Source: Rhizobiaceae bacterium
Lineage (GTDB): Bacteria; Pseudomonadota; Alphaproteobacteria; Rhizobiales; Rhizobiaceae
NCBI GenBank assembly: GCA_019635695.1
Contig: JAHBYZ010000004.1
Span: forward strand, 62,001 to 126,000
Reading direction: 5' to 3'
Length of the DNA: 64,000 bases
Numbering within the stretch: the stretch's first letter is position 1; the number at the start of each line of letters is the position of its first letter. The notes below the pieces were generated by a model. The model worked only from the letters and a program-made list of their open reading frames with translations, did no database searches and was not told where the DNA came from. The position numbers and the translations under genes were made by a program. Shown here piece after piece: positions 25,214 through 34,800 of the stretch.

Positions 25214-25471
25214 CTACTGATTGTCGGGCCGCGCCCGCACCAGCGCGAGGCCCCGCCGCGTTATTCGGTAGGGGCCGCCTTTTTCCGATGCGATGCTTTT
25301 GCGCCGCCTCAGTTTCCTGAACAGTTCAAGGTCCAGTTCGGGAAACAGCCAGCCGTCGCGGGTGAAGCACGAGGCGCCCGCGATCCTGCCCTTGTCGTTG
25401 CGTTCGATTTCGATGCGTCCGCCCTGCGCCAGCAGGTGGAGAATGCGCTGTTCGTTGCGCGATATGTCCAT
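25214..25471 (-). CDS. YjhX family (UPF0386) protein
   Basis: An 85-residue protein closely matching YjhX: MDISRNEQRILHLLAQGGRI, WLFPELDLELFRKLRRRK and PYRITRRGLALVRARPDNQ. Escherichia coli YjhX is described as a topoisomerase-inhibiting toxin paired with YjhQ. No YjhQ-like antitoxin is next to it here, and the chromosomal rhizobial copies may have another function. It converges with the GGCT gene. Confidence 0.85.
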   Translation of the reverse strand: MDISRNEQRILHLLAQGGRIEIERNDKGRIAGASCFTRDGWLFPELDLELFRKLRRRKSIASEKGGPYRITRRGLALVRARPDNQ

Positions 25472-25520
25472 TGTGTTGATGTCCGGAAAACCCGGCCGGG
25501 AGCGGTGTCCGCGGCCAACA

Positions 25521-25561
25521 AGAAAACCGCCGCCGCGCTTCGCCAGCGCGGCACGGTGGTT
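25521..25561 (-). terminator. Hairpin terminator downstream of the DUF6455 gene
   Basis: GCCGCGCT (25532-25539) pairs with AGCGCGGC (25545-25552) over TCGCC, and the flanking AACCGCC/GGTGGTT bases extend the stem. On the minus strand it is followed by TTTTCTTGTT. It lies in a 215-bp spacer between the DUF6455 and YjhX genes. Confidence 0.55.
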
Positions 25562-25686
25562 CGGGTTTTCTGCCCTGCCTCACATGGAGGTCAGGGCTTC
25601 AGGCAGTCTGAGCGTACATCCACTCTCCAACGGATGCCGCCGCATAGCATTGGCCGCCGGCTTTCGCCAGCATCGCTTGATAGGGG

Positions 25687-25962
25687 TCAGGCGTCGCGCA
25701 GATCGATGCTGGTTCGTATCCGCTCGGCCAGATCCCTGTTGCGGCAGAAATCCGGTGCATGCTCGGCGGTCTGGTGCGTATCCAGCCAGGCAACGCATTC
25801 GCGCTCGTGGCCGCAGCTTGCGCAGCGTATGGCCGCGCCGCGCAGCAAGGCGGCGCGGGCGGGATTTTCCGAGAACCAGCTGTCGATGCCCAGCCGGTCG
25901 AACATGGCGCGCATGAGTTCGGAGCGCGCGACTGCACGCCGCAGCGTCGTGAACAGGCTCAT
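25687..25962 (-). CDS. DUF6455 family protein
   Basis: A 91-residue protein with a helical N-terminus (ELMRAMFDRLGID) and a cysteine-bearing C-terminal half: IRCASCGHERECVAWLD and APDFCRNR. The four cysteines suggest metal binding. The family is alphaproteobacterial and often found with denitrification or low-oxygen genes. A perfect FNR/FixK-type box sits 52 bp upstream of the start, consistent with that. ATG 25962 has AGGAGG upstream. Molecular role is unknown. Confidence 0.8.
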   Translation of the reverse strand: MSLFTTLRRAVARSELMRAMFDRLGIDSWFSENPARAALLRGAAIRCASCGHERECVAWLDTHQTAEHAPDFCRNRDLAERIRTSIDLRDA

Positions 25963-26013
25963 CTTCGTCCTCCTTCAGCGGAGGCACAATCGAGCGCTGG
26001 CGACCCGCCCGCA

Positions 26014-26027
26014 TTGATCCCGATCAA
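26014..26027. promoter_or_regulatory. FNR/FixK-type box between the DUF6455 gene and gatB
   Basis: TTGATCCCGATCAA is a perfect match to the TTGAT-N4-ATCAA consensus for FNR/FixK/FnrN-family regulators. It lies 52 bp upstream of the minus-strand DUF6455 start and 79 bp upstream of gatB. The DUF6455 gene is the likelier target, because gatB is housekeeping. Confidence 0.65.
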
Positions 26028-26105
26028 GCAGCTTCGCTTGCCTCGCGAGGGGCTTTGCACTAGCGAGGGCGGTAATCTTACCGCACCTGCTCACACGGCC
26101 CGCGC

Positions 26106-27605
26106 ATGACCCTCGTCGACACCCGCACGCCCGACCCGAAACGACTGATCGCTGGCGCGACCGGCGACTGGGAGATCGTCATCGGCATGGAGGTCCATGC
26201 GCAGGTGACGTCGAACTCCAAGCTGTTCTCGGGGGCTTCCACCTCTTTCGGCGCCGCGCCGAACTCCAATGTGTCGCTGGTCGATGCGGCGATGCCGGGC
26301 ATGCTGCCGGTCATCAACGAGGAGTGCGTGAAGCAGGCGATCCGCACCGGGCTCGGCCTCAAGGCCGAGATCAACAAGCGCTCGGTCTTCGACCGCAAGA
26401 ACTATTTCTATCCGGACCTGCCGCAGGGCTACCAGATCTCGCAGTACAAGCAACCCATCGTCGGCGAGGGCAAGGTCACGGTCTCGGTCGGCCCCGACCG
26501 GCAGGGCAATTTCGAGGACATCGAGATCGGCATCGAGCGCCTGCATCTGGAGCAGGATGCCGGCAAGTCGATGCACGACCAGCACCCGACGATGAGCTAT
26601 GTCGACCTGAACCGCTCCGGCGTGGCGCTGATGGAGATCGTCTCCAAGCCCGACCTGCGTTCGTCTGACGAGGCAAAGGCCTATCTCGCCAAGCTGCGCA
26701 CCATCCTGCGTTATTTGGGCACCTGCGACGGCAACATGGACGAGGGTTCCATGCGCGCCGACGTGAACGTGTCGGTGCGCAAGCCGGGCGGCGAGTTCGG
26801 CACGCGCTGCGAGATCAAGAACGTCAACTCGATCCGCTTTGTCGGCCAGGCCATCGAATACGAGGCACGCCGCCAGATCGGCATTCTGGAAGACGGCGGC
26901 AACATCGACCAGGAGACCCGCCTGTTCGACGCCGGCAAGGGCGAGACGCGCTCGATGCGCTCGAAAGAAGAGGCGCACGACTACCGCTACTTCCCCGATC
27001 CCGACCTGCTGCCGCTGGAATTCGACCAGGCCTATATCGATGCTCTGGCGGCCGACCTGACCGAATTGCCGGACGACAAGAAGGCCCGTTTCGTCTCGAC
27101 CATGGGCCTGTCGGCCTACGATGCGTCCGTGCTGGTCTCGGAAAAGGCCGTAGCGGACTATTTTGAGCAGGTGGCCGCAGGCCGCGACGGCAAGGCGGCC
27201 GCGAACTGGGTGATCAACGACCTGCTGGGCGCGTTGAACAGATCGGGCAAGGACATTGAATCGACTCCCGTTTCGCCCGCCCAGCTCGGCGCCATCATCG
27301 ACCTGATCAGGGAAGGCACGATTTCCGGCAAGATCGCCAAGGACCTGTTCGAGATCGTGCTCACCGAAGGCGGCGACCCGCGCAAGCTGGTCGAGGAGCG
27401 CGGCCTGAAGCAGGTCACCGACACGGGCGCCATCGAGAAGGCCGTGGACGAGATCGTTGCCGCCAACCCCGACAAGGTGGCGCAGGCGCTGGCCAAGCCG
27501 ACGCTCGCCGGCTGGTTCGTCGGCCAGGTGATGAAGGCGACCGGCGGCAAGGCCAACCCGCAGGCCGTCAACGACCTGGTCAAGAAGAAGCTGGGCATCG
27601 AGTGA
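26106..27605 (+). CDS. gatB: Aspartyl/glutamyl-tRNA amidotransferase subunit B
   Basis: GatB is the kinase/amidation subunit of GatCAB, which converts Glu-tRNA(Gln) and Asp-tRNA(Asn) to the amidated forms. Its 499 residues match the usual length. Landmarks are [36 protein letters not shown] and [13 protein letters not shown]. The C-terminal YqeY-like tail domain ends in [16 protein letters not shown]. gatA and gatC are not adjacent. The ribosome-binding site before ATG 26106 is weak. Confidence 0.96.
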   Translation: MTLVDTRTPDPKRLIAGATGDWEIVIGMEVHAQVTSNSKLFSGASTSFGAAPNSNVSLVDAAMPGMLPVINEECVKQAIRTGLGLKAEINKRSVFDRKNYFYPDLPQGYQISQYKQPIVGEGKVTVSVGPDRQGNFEDIEIGIERLHLEQDAGKSMHDQHPTMSYVDLNRSGVALMEIVSKPDLRSSDEAKAYLAKLRTILRYLGTCDGNMDEGSMRADVNVSVRKPGGEFGTRCEIKNVNSIRFVGQAIEYEARRQIGILEDGGNIDQETRLFDAGKGETRSMRSKEEAHDYRYFPDPDLLPLEFDQAYIDALAADLTELPDDKKARFVSTMGLSAYDASVLVSEKAVADYFEQVAAGRDGKAAANWVINDLLGALNRSGKDIESTPVSPAQLGAIIDLIREGTISGKIAKDLFEIVLTEGGDPRKLVEERGLKQVTDTGAIEKAVDEIVAANPDKVAQALAKPTLAGWFVGQVMKATGGKANPQAVNDLVKKKLGIE

Positions 27606-28105
27606 TGTTCGTCCGCACCGCCGGCGAGCGCGACCTGAAGGCGGTGCGCGAGCTGCTGGTCGAGACCTGGCACGCGACCTACGACGATATCTACGGCGTC
27701 GCGAAGGTAACCGAGATCACCGACGACTGGCATTCGATCGCCTCGCTGCGCGCCCGGCTGGAGAAGCCGCGCAGCGAGTTCGTGCTGGCCGACGACGGCA
27801 AGACGATTGCCGGCATGGCTTTTGCGACCAATGTAGACGACGGCAAGACCGTGATGCTGCACCAGCTTTACGTCCGGCCCGCCATGCAGGGCAGGGGCGT
27901 CGGCGGCCTGCTGCTCGACGAGATCGAGAACGCCTTTCCGGAGGCAGACAAGGTCCGCCTTGAGGTCGAGGAGAAGAACGCGAAGGCCGTCGCCTTCTAC
28001 ATCGGCCAGGGATTCTCCGAGATCGGCCGCACTGAAAATTGCGGCAAGGACCAGTCGGGCATTCCCGCGCTGATCTTCGAGCGACCGATTGTCTGGGCCG
28101 ACTGA
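27605..28105 (+). CDS. GNAT family N-acetyltransferase
   Basis: A 166-residue acetyltransferase with the acetyl-CoA-binding motif A in LYVRPAMQGRGVGGLLLDE (QGRGVG) and motif B VEEKNAKAVAFYIGQGF. The acceptor substrate is unknown. ATG 27605 shares a base with the gatB stop (TGATG), implying coupling to gatB. Confidence 0.88.
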   Translation: MFVRTAGERDLKAVRELLVETWHATYDDIYGVAKVTEITDDWHSIASLRARLEKPRSEFVLADDGKTIAGMAFATNVDDGKTVMLHQLYVRPAMQGRGVGGLLLDEIENAFPEADKVRLEVEEKNAKAVAFYIGQGFSEIGRTENCGKDQSGIPALIFERPIVWAD

Positions 28106-28171
28106 ACGGCTTGCAAATGCCCTGGAGCGCGGCCATAACCGGCCATTGCTTCGACCGCTCCGGACCTCGCG

Positions 28172-28567
28172 ATGAAGACCTTCCTGCTGCAATTCTTCAC
28201 CTGGTGGAACGGGCAGACCCTCGGCACGCGCTTCTTCACCTGGCGCAAGGGCAAGCGGGTCGGCGAGGACCAGTTCGGCAACGTCTATTACGAAGGCGGC
28301 AAGGGCGTCGACGGACGGCCGCGCCGCTGGGTGATCTACAGGGACCTGGCCGAGGCGAGCTCGATCCCACCCGGCTGGCACGGGTGGATGCATCACCGCG
28401 TCGACACGCCGCCATCGGCCGAGAGCTATGCGGCGCGCGAGTGGGAAAAGCCGCACCAGCCCAACCTGACCGGCAGCGCCGCCGCCTATCGCCCCAAGGG
28501 ATCGCTGCTGTCGGGTACCGAGCGGCCGCGCGTGACCGGCGACTACGACGCCTGGACGCCGGGCTGA
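28172..28567 (+). CDS. NADH:ubiquinone oxidoreductase subunit, NDUFA12 family
   Basis: A 131-residue homologue of the mitochondrial accessory subunit NDUFA12 (B17.2), an assembly/stability subunit of complex I in alphaproteobacteria. Landmarks are GEDQFGNVYYEGGKG, RRWVIYRD, WHGWMHHRVDTPP and KPHQPNLTGSAAAYRPKGS. The core nuo genes are not in the window. It is followed by DUF2155, a pairing common in Rhizobiales. Confidence 0.92.
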   Translation: MKTFLLQFFTWWNGQTLGTRFFTWRKGKRVGEDQFGNVYYEGGKGVDGRPRRWVIYRDLAEASSIPPGWHGWMHHRVDTPPSAESYAAREWEKPHQPNLTGSAAAYRPKGSLLSGTERPRVTGDYDAWTPG

Positions 28568-28646
28568 ACGAACCGTTCCGATGTCGCCACAATTGCCGGT
28601 TACCGGGGTGGTCGACACGAGAGCACATCACCGGACCGGGCCGAGC

Positions 28647-29111
28647 ATGACGCGTCTTCTTCTTGCTGCATTGACGGCCGCGCCGCTGGCGCTTGCTTTG
28701 TGCGGGCAGGGGCTCGCGCAGCAGGCGCAACCCGCCGAAGCCGCCGAGGAAGGCGTCGAGGGCCAGCGCATCGCCAACCCCGTCGCCGAATTCGCCGGCA
28801 TCGACAAGATCACCGGCCGCATCATCTCCTTCGACGTCTACATCGACGAGACGGTGCAGTTCGGCGCGCTGCAGGTAACGCCGCGCGTTTGCATGTCCAG
28901 CCCCGACGAGGTCGAACCCAAGACCGACTCGTTCGTCGAGGTCGACGAGATCACGCTGGACCGCAAGATCCGCCGCATCTTCTCCGGCTGGATGTTTGCC
29001 GAAAGCCCCGGCCTGAACGCGGTCGAGCACGCCGTCTACGACGTGTGGCTGAAGAGCTGCAAGCAGTCCTCCGAAGTGCCGCCGCCCAAGGCAGCGGCTG
29101 CTGGCGGCTGA
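28647..29111 (+). CDS. DUF2155 exported protein
   Basis: A 154-residue exported protein with a signal peptide (to about residue 25, GLAQQ). The conserved DUF2155 core has AEFAGIDKITGRIISFDVYI, FGALQVTPRVCMSSP and IRRIFSGWMFAESPGLNAVEH. Two conserved cysteines (RVCM and KSCKQ) probably form a disulfide. Function is unknown; members sit next to the NDUFA12 gene in many alphaproteobacteria. ATG 28647 gives a proper signal peptide; the open frame upstream does not. Confidence 0.9.
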   Translation: MTRLLLAALTAAPLALALCGQGLAQQAQPAEAAEEGVEGQRIANPVAEFAGIDKITGRIISFDVYIDETVQFGALQVTPRVCMSSPDEVEPKTDSFVEVDEITLDRKIRRIFSGWMFAESPGLNAVEHAVYDVWLKSCKQSSEVPPPKAAAAGG

Positions 29112-29183
29112 ATTTACATTTCCTGATGGAGCCAAGCGCGGTGCGGGGCGTTGCTTGTGTCGATCTTCGACAGGAGGCACGCG

Positions 29184-29537
29184 ATGTCTGTGCTCAAGGA
29201 AAAACTGTTCGACCTTGAGGAAGGTTTTTGGGAAGGCGACGCCGAATTCTATCGGCTGAACGCCGACGAAAAATGCCTGGTCGCCTTTCCCGGCATGGTG
29301 GAAGTGCTTGAAAACGAAGCGCTTGCCGGCACGGTGAAACAGGACGATCGCTGGAAGGATGTCACCTTCAGCGCGCAAAAGCTGCTCTGCCCGGCCCCGA
29401 CAGTTGCCGTGATCGCCTATGAGGCGACAGCTCGAAAGGCCGACGGCGAGCCGCAGCGCTCCTCCGTTACCTCCGGCTATATCGATCGCGACGGCAAGTG
29501 GAAACTTGCCTGGCATCATCACACGCCGCTCTCCTGA
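29184..29537 (+). CDS. Small NTF2/SnoaL-like protein
   Basis: A 117-residue protein in which EEGFWEGDAEFYRLNADEKC, VAVIAYEATARK and SGYIDRDGKWKLAWHHHTPL suggest the NTF2-like/DUF4440 fold, a small pocket protein. No catalytic assignment is possible. A good AGGAGG ribosome-binding site precedes ATG 29184. Confidence 0.75.
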   Translation: MSVLKEKLFDLEEGFWEGDAEFYRLNADEKCLVAFPGMVEVLENEALAGTVKQDDRWKDVTFSAQKLLCPAPTVAVIAYEATARKADGEPQRSSVTSGYIDRDGKWKLAWHHHTPLS

Positions 29538-29618
29538 ACTGTTCCGGCCTGAACTATCCCGGAACGAGCCGCGCTGATGCGCGTTGCTTCTTCGGGTTTC
29601 CAAAAAAGGAGAACAAAA

Positions 29619-29984
29619 ATGACGACCCACACCGGACACACCAAGGCCATCCAGGCCACCCGCGTCATCGGCACCGACGTCTACAACCTTCAGGGTGAGC
29701 GCATCGGCGCTATCGAGGACGTGATGCTCGACAAGCTGTCGAACGGCATCATGTTTGCCATTGTCGGCTTCGGCGGCTTCCTCGGTATCGGCGAGAAGTT
29801 CCACGCCATACCGTGGTCGACGCTCGACTTCGATTCGGCCCGCAACGGCTATGTCGTGCCCTTCACCAAGGAGCAGCTGCAGGCGGCGCCGGCGCATTCG
29901 ATCGCCGAGCTGACCGGCGACGACGGCAAGGCGGCGCGCGACAAGGCCTACGACTACTACAAGGTGCCGCCCTACTGGATCTGA
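29619..29984 (+). CDS. PRC-barrel domain protein
   Basis: A 121-residue cytoplasmic PRC-barrel protein: ATRVIGTDVYNLQGERIGAI, VMLDKLSNGIMFAIVGFGGF and KFHAIPWSTLDFD. Small PRC-barrel proteins of this type are abundant stress-associated proteins in Rhizobiales. A strong AAAAAAGGAG site before ATG 29619 implies high expression. The exact function is unknown. Confidence 0.9.
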   Translation: MTTHTGHTKAIQATRVIGTDVYNLQGERIGAIEDVMLDKLSNGIMFAIVGFGGFLGIGEKFHAIPWSTLDFDSARNGYVVPFTKEQLQAAPAHSIAELTGDDGKAARDKAYDYYKVPPYWI

Positions 29985-29988
29985 CGGC

Positions 29989-30666
29989 CTAACCTTTGCC
30001 GCGGGAGTGCCCTCCAGTGTTGCGCCCGCCGGCGGCCCCGCCGGAAGCCTTGCGCTTCCGCGCGGGGCCTTCAGCTTTCTGCGGGTAGATCGTCTCGCCG
30101 CGCGCAAGCATGGCGACGAATTCGGCGATCTTCTTCTGCCGCGTCGCCTCGGTCTTCACATTGTGAACGCGGAACGCCAGCGCGAAGCGGTTCTGCTCGG
30201 TCAGCCTGCCGAGCATCTCCTTTGCCGCGGGCTCGGCCTCGATGGCCGCCAGCATCTCGTCCGGCAGGGTCAGGTTCCTGCCGCTGCCATAGGCGCGGTC
30301 CCAGCGTCCATCGGCCCTGGCGAGTTCGACCTGCTTCATGCCGTGCTCCGTCATGCGCCCGTCGCGCACCAGGCGGGCGACATTGTCGACGTTGATCTTG
30401 CTCCACACACTTTTGGGCCTGCGCGGCACGTAGCGCTGGACGAAGCTGTGCTCGTCCCAGGACTTGCGGATGCCGTCGATCCAGCCCCAGCAGAGGATCA
30501 CGTCGATCGCCTGCTTCGCGTCGATGGATTTGCGGCCCGAACCCTTCTTGAAGATGCGGATCCATAGCTCGTCCGCCGTGTCGTGATTGTCGCCCAGCCA
30601 GCGATAGAAGGCGTCCTCGTCCTCGAACTCGCGCATCTTCTTCGGGTCGACGTGAACGGGGGCCAT
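29989..30666 (-). CDS. YdeI/OmpD-associated family protein
   Basis: A 225-residue protein with ELWIRIFKKGSGRKSIDAKQ, DVILCWGWIDGIRKSWDEHS, QRYVPRRPKSVWSKINVDNV and ETIYPQKA, the landmarks of the YdeI/OmpD-associated family. The C-terminal tail is Arg/Gly-rich. The family has been linked to peptide/bacteriocin resistance in enterics; its role here is unknown. It is convergent with the PRC-barrel gene. Confidence 0.85.
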   Translation of the reverse strand: MAPVHVDPKKMREFEDEDAFYRWLGDNHDTADELWIRIFKKGSGRKSIDAKQAIDVILCWGWIDGIRKSWDEHSFVQRYVPRRPKSVWSKINVDNVARLVRDGRMTEHGMKQVELARADGRWDRAYGSGRNLTLPDEMLAAIEAEPAAKEMLGRLTEQNRFALAFRVHNVKTEATRQKKIAEFVAMLARGETIYPQKAEGPARKRKASGGAAGGRNTGGHSRGKG

Positions 30667-30823
30667 GCGTGTCTCCTTGCGTCGCGGAGTTTAGCGATGC
30701 CTGTGCCGCGCGACAGGGGGCGATGTCAGCAGGCGCGCTTCGCCGTTACCACGCCCGCTGAAGCGTCTGGCTGCTGCACGCGCCATGACGCGAAGATCGC
30801 TTCGCGACTTCGCTGGGCGCGAT

Positions 30824-30915
30824 CCCGAAAATCGCTGCGCGATTTCGGGTGGAGGACGGGCGGCGGCGACGTCGCTCACTATGTATTTTTGGTGCGACCT
30901 CGCGGCCGCCCGTCC
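30824..30915. repeat. Cluster of palindromic (REP-like) elements
   Basis: CCCGAAAATCGC (30824-30835) and GCGATTTCGGG (30839-30849) form a hairpin. Directly after it, two GGACGGGCGGC-containing arms (about 30854-30875 and 30894-30915) form an imperfect palindrome with about 20 of 22 bases pairing. No transposase remains nearby. The structure resembles short interspersed palindromic repeats of rhizobial genomes; relatedness to a named family was not testable. Confidence 0.45.
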
Positions 30916-31849
30916 GGCGGTGGTTCTTTAACCCAGAGGCGACCGCGCTTATAAATGATCAGACCCGACCTGAGGCTCAACACCCAGCCGCTTGCTGCGC
31001 GACCGATCCGGCACCGTCCTGCCGATCGCCCACAGTGCATTGCCTTCCTCGCGCAAAGGCGCCATTCCAGACAGGCTTCGCGGCGGGGATAACAGGCCCG
31101 CGGCTGCGGGATAGCGGCGTCCGCGCCGGGGATAGAATAGCTGTGCTCTTTCGAACTCGCCGCCGCGGCGGAGTATCTTGAAGTCCACGTTCATGCCATT
31201 GGTGGCGCACTCGCTTTTCGAGGCCGAGATCGATCCGGCAAAGGTCAGTATCTGGCTGGCCAGCATCGGATTGCTGCGGAGGCTCTCGGGCATCGCCTTC
31301 TGCGCCAGTAACAGCACGGCGCCGGAGGCGATTTGTTGCTTCGGATTCGCGCATCGGCGTGAAGGTTCAGATAGGCAACCGCCGCCAGAGCTTTTTGCGC
31401 CGATTGCGGTCAACGATTAAGGCGATCGGACGAAACCGCCCGCAAGCGGCTGACGGCCTGCAGCGAACGCTGACGAGCGGCGCGCGCTTGAGCCGACACG
31501 TCAATAGTTCGGTGCCAGTCGCTGATGCCATGGCTCGCCGTGAACCGCTGTGACGTGGTGGAAAGGCAGTAGAATCGGACCCAACGACGTGGGGATGGCG
31601 GCAGACTGTTGTTGTCATCATTATCCGATAGCCGCCCGCCGCTGACGCCGCGTCTTCCGGGATGACGGGCGAGGGCCGGTCTGGTGAGCCGGATGCCTGC
31701 CAGAGGCCTCCGGCACCGTATTCGTTATGTTCTCATGCGAAGATTTGGCCTGATCAGCACGACCGGGTCAAATTGTCGCGTGCCCAGCGATCCGCCGCCG
31801 CTGAACACCCCTGTCGTCAAAGCCGCAGCCCCAGCCACCGGGTAGGCCG
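30916..31849. other. Stretch without a recognisable gene
   Basis: No confident gene is present. The longest candidate is a 154-codon minus-strand frame at 30949-31413 containing AMPESLRSNPMLASQILTFA. It is unrecognised, lacks a clear ribosome-binding site and may be noncoding or a relic. Other open frames here are Arg/Pro-rich antisense-type readings. The stretch lies directly downstream of the damaged nrdJ and may share its decay. Confidence 0.5.
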
Positions 31850-34800
31850 CTGATCCGGCCGCGCCTGAATTGCAGTTCGAGTTTGAACATGCGCTGGTGG
31901 TAGCCTTTGCATCATCGCGCGCTGGCGCGCGGCTTCCAGGCTTGGCGTTTCGCGCTCGCCGCATCGGCGATGGCCTTGCCGGCGAACAGGGCCGTCGTGG
32001 TGACTCGGCCCCTGAGTTAAACAATGGACGGTTATCACGGCACTTCCTCGCTTGAAGCCCTGGAGGCGCTCCTCGTAGTCGCGCTTGTAGGCGACCGACT
32101 CCTCCTGGAGCCCGGCATAGGCGGGCTTCAGGGCGGTGACCGTCGCGCCGTTGACCGAGACCGGACGCATGGACGCGGCCATGGTCGGGGCCGAGCGGGC
32201 AGGGGCGTTGCCGCCAGACCCACTGAACCCCTTCGGATCGGCGCCGCCGACCGAGCCGCCCACCACCTTGAGCGGCGAGGCGCCACGCGTAAGGCCCTTG
32301 GAGAAGGGCGTGGAGCGGCCTTCCGAAATGCCGCGGCCGAGCGCGGTGGAGGCGAAGTCGGACTGGTCGACATGGGCGAGGTCGTGGCGCGCGAGGTAGG
32401 ACACGGCCAGCTCGCGGAACACGTAGTCGAGGATCGACGTGGCGTTCTTGATGGCGTCGTTGCCCTGCACCATGCCGGCCGGCTCGAACTTGGTGAAGGT
32501 GAAGGCCTCCACATATTCCTCCAGCGGCACGCCGTATTGCAGGCCGAGCGAGATCGTTAAGATAATAAAATTCAGACATCGCGCGGAAGGTGGCGCCTTC
32601 CTTGTGCATGTCGATGAAGATCTGCCGAGGTCGGCCGGCCGCCAACTCCGAAGCTGGAAGGTAGAGCGATATCTCTTGGTGGCTGCCGATCGATCTGGTC
32701 CTTCGCGCAGTCTTGCGGTGGTTCGGCAAACACGCACTGACGCGCCCATTGGTCGCCCATCGATCTTCTCGGTGATTTGGTGACGCGTCTGCGCGGCGGC
32801 AGGCCGCACGATTGATGGCCTCGACCTCGTCCTCGTCGTCATTGTCGGCGATCAGCGAGGCGTTGAGTTGCTGGCGACAGTTGAACCGTCGGCAGAGCGC
32901 GTTGGTTCTGAGCGCCGCAGCTTCCACTTGAGAAAGATGAGGCGTTCTTGGCGTCTCGACCGTCGCCGTTGGGGCATGCGGATGGTCTTGAGGATGGCGC
33001 CCGATGAAAATGCGCCGCCGCCATCTGGCGATGTGGTTCCTCGACCGAGAGGTAGCGCTTGCCGATCTTGCTCGCATCACCGATTGGCGCAGTCGAACAC
33101 CGATATCGTTTGCCCAGTGGAAGGCGCCCAGCGTCATCGCACCGCAGACATGATGTTGGCGGCCTCGATGTCCTCTTCGAGAAGCCCGCAGGCGGTGATC
33201 CTGAACATAGTCGCTGGAGTCTGTCGGCGAGCCCAGGGTGTCGCGGCAGAAATCCTCGCCGAGCGTCCACTTGTTGAAGACGAACTGATGCTCAGGCCGC
33301 TCGACCAGCGCGGCGACGGTCGCGATCTCTCGTCGGTGAAGCCTTGCTGGCCTTGAGCGCGTGATCGCTGATGCCCGGCGCCTGGTTGAGGTTGCCGTGG
33401 CCGACCGCATAGGCGTCGATCTCGGCGATCTGCGCCTCGGAATAGCCCAGCGTGCGCAGCGCCTCGGGCACCGCGGCGTTGATGATCTTGAAGTAGCCGC
33501 CGCCGGCGAGCTTCTTGAATTTCACCAATGCGAAGTCGGCCTGATGTCGGTCGCGCCGCGGGTCCATCACGAGGCCGACGTGCCACGGTTGACGACGGTG
33601 GCCTGCGCGTTGCGGTAGCCGCGAAGCCGCCGAGCGCGAAGCGCGGCGTCCCGCGCCTGGAGCGATAATCCATCAGGCCGGGCACCGGCAGCTGAGCGGC
33701 AACCAGCGGACGGGTTCACCGCCATAGCTTCTCGGCAGCTGGTCGACGGCATGCGCGGCGCGTGACGATGGTTGGGCATGACGCGGAGCACGTGCTCGCG
33801 GTTGCGCTCGTAGTCGGGAAGCTTATCTGATGCCATCTTCGGCCGAGGTCGCAGCAGGCGACGCCGGTCATGGATGGCGGCGGCGCCGCGATACGCGCTT
33901 CCTCTTCCGAACGTAGGGGGAGGCCTGAGGTCACCAGCAGCGCCGATGCGCCGGCGCAGCCGAGGCCGATGTGCGGTACTCATAGGAGAGCTGCGCGATC
34001 TCCTTCTGACGGAACCGCGCCATCATGACAGAGATTTCTGAGCACGATGGTCCGCCAGGCGGGCGGTGTGCTGCTCAGCGGGCGAGGTCGAACGCCGTCG
34101 GCATTGCGATAGGCGAAGCGTTGATCGACGCCAGATTGCAGGCCGTCGTCGAGGAACATGCACCTGAGCCACGATTGGACGCGCGCCGCGGTCATCACGC
34201 AGGTGTGCCAGCCGTTCATCGTGGCGTTGGCGCGATAGCTCGGATCGGCCGACGCCCGTGCGGCGTAGCCGCGATCTTTTTTTCCGCCAGATCGTATACC
34301 TCATGGTCCTGCAGATCTTGCCGGTCAGGCGGCCCTTGAGGCTGCCAGGTCGCCGTCAGTCTCCACGGCGCGCAAAAGCCGTCCTTGAGCGGAGATTTGA
34401 GTTGCTGGAGCTCGGCCCAGGATGAGGGTAGCTCAATCCAGTCGAGGTTTAGGTCTTGAAGCCGATGACGCAGTCTCGTTTGGCGAACCGGATGACACGG
34501 CCGATGTAGTTTTGCACAGAAGCGACTTCTTCATCCTGATGTGAAAGCGCTGATGCCGTGCTTTGACGGTTGTTTCGAGCAACATCACTATAATTTCGCG
34601 ACGCAGGCCTTCATGATGGCGGTCAGGTGCGCCATCTTGAGCCGGTCACGAGCGCGGCGACCTTCTTGCTCCTCCTTGACCTTCCAGTCGACAGAATTCT
34701 CGATACGTCCGGATGGTCTGGCGTCGACGATGACCATCTTGGCGGCGCGGCGTGGTGCCGCCCGATTTGATGGCGCCCGCCGCGCGGCTCGCCGATCTTG

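Noticed and set aside
28236..30107. A 623-codon minus-strand frame over NDUFA12, DUF2155, the NTF2-like and PRC-barrel genes
   Set aside because: Four real plus-strand genes with good starts occupy it; the reverse reading has no family features.
31725..33410. A single 561-codon minus-strand protein in the nrdJ region
   Set aside because: It is a chance-open frame that strings together out-of-frame nrdJ segments; only short patches match NrdJ.
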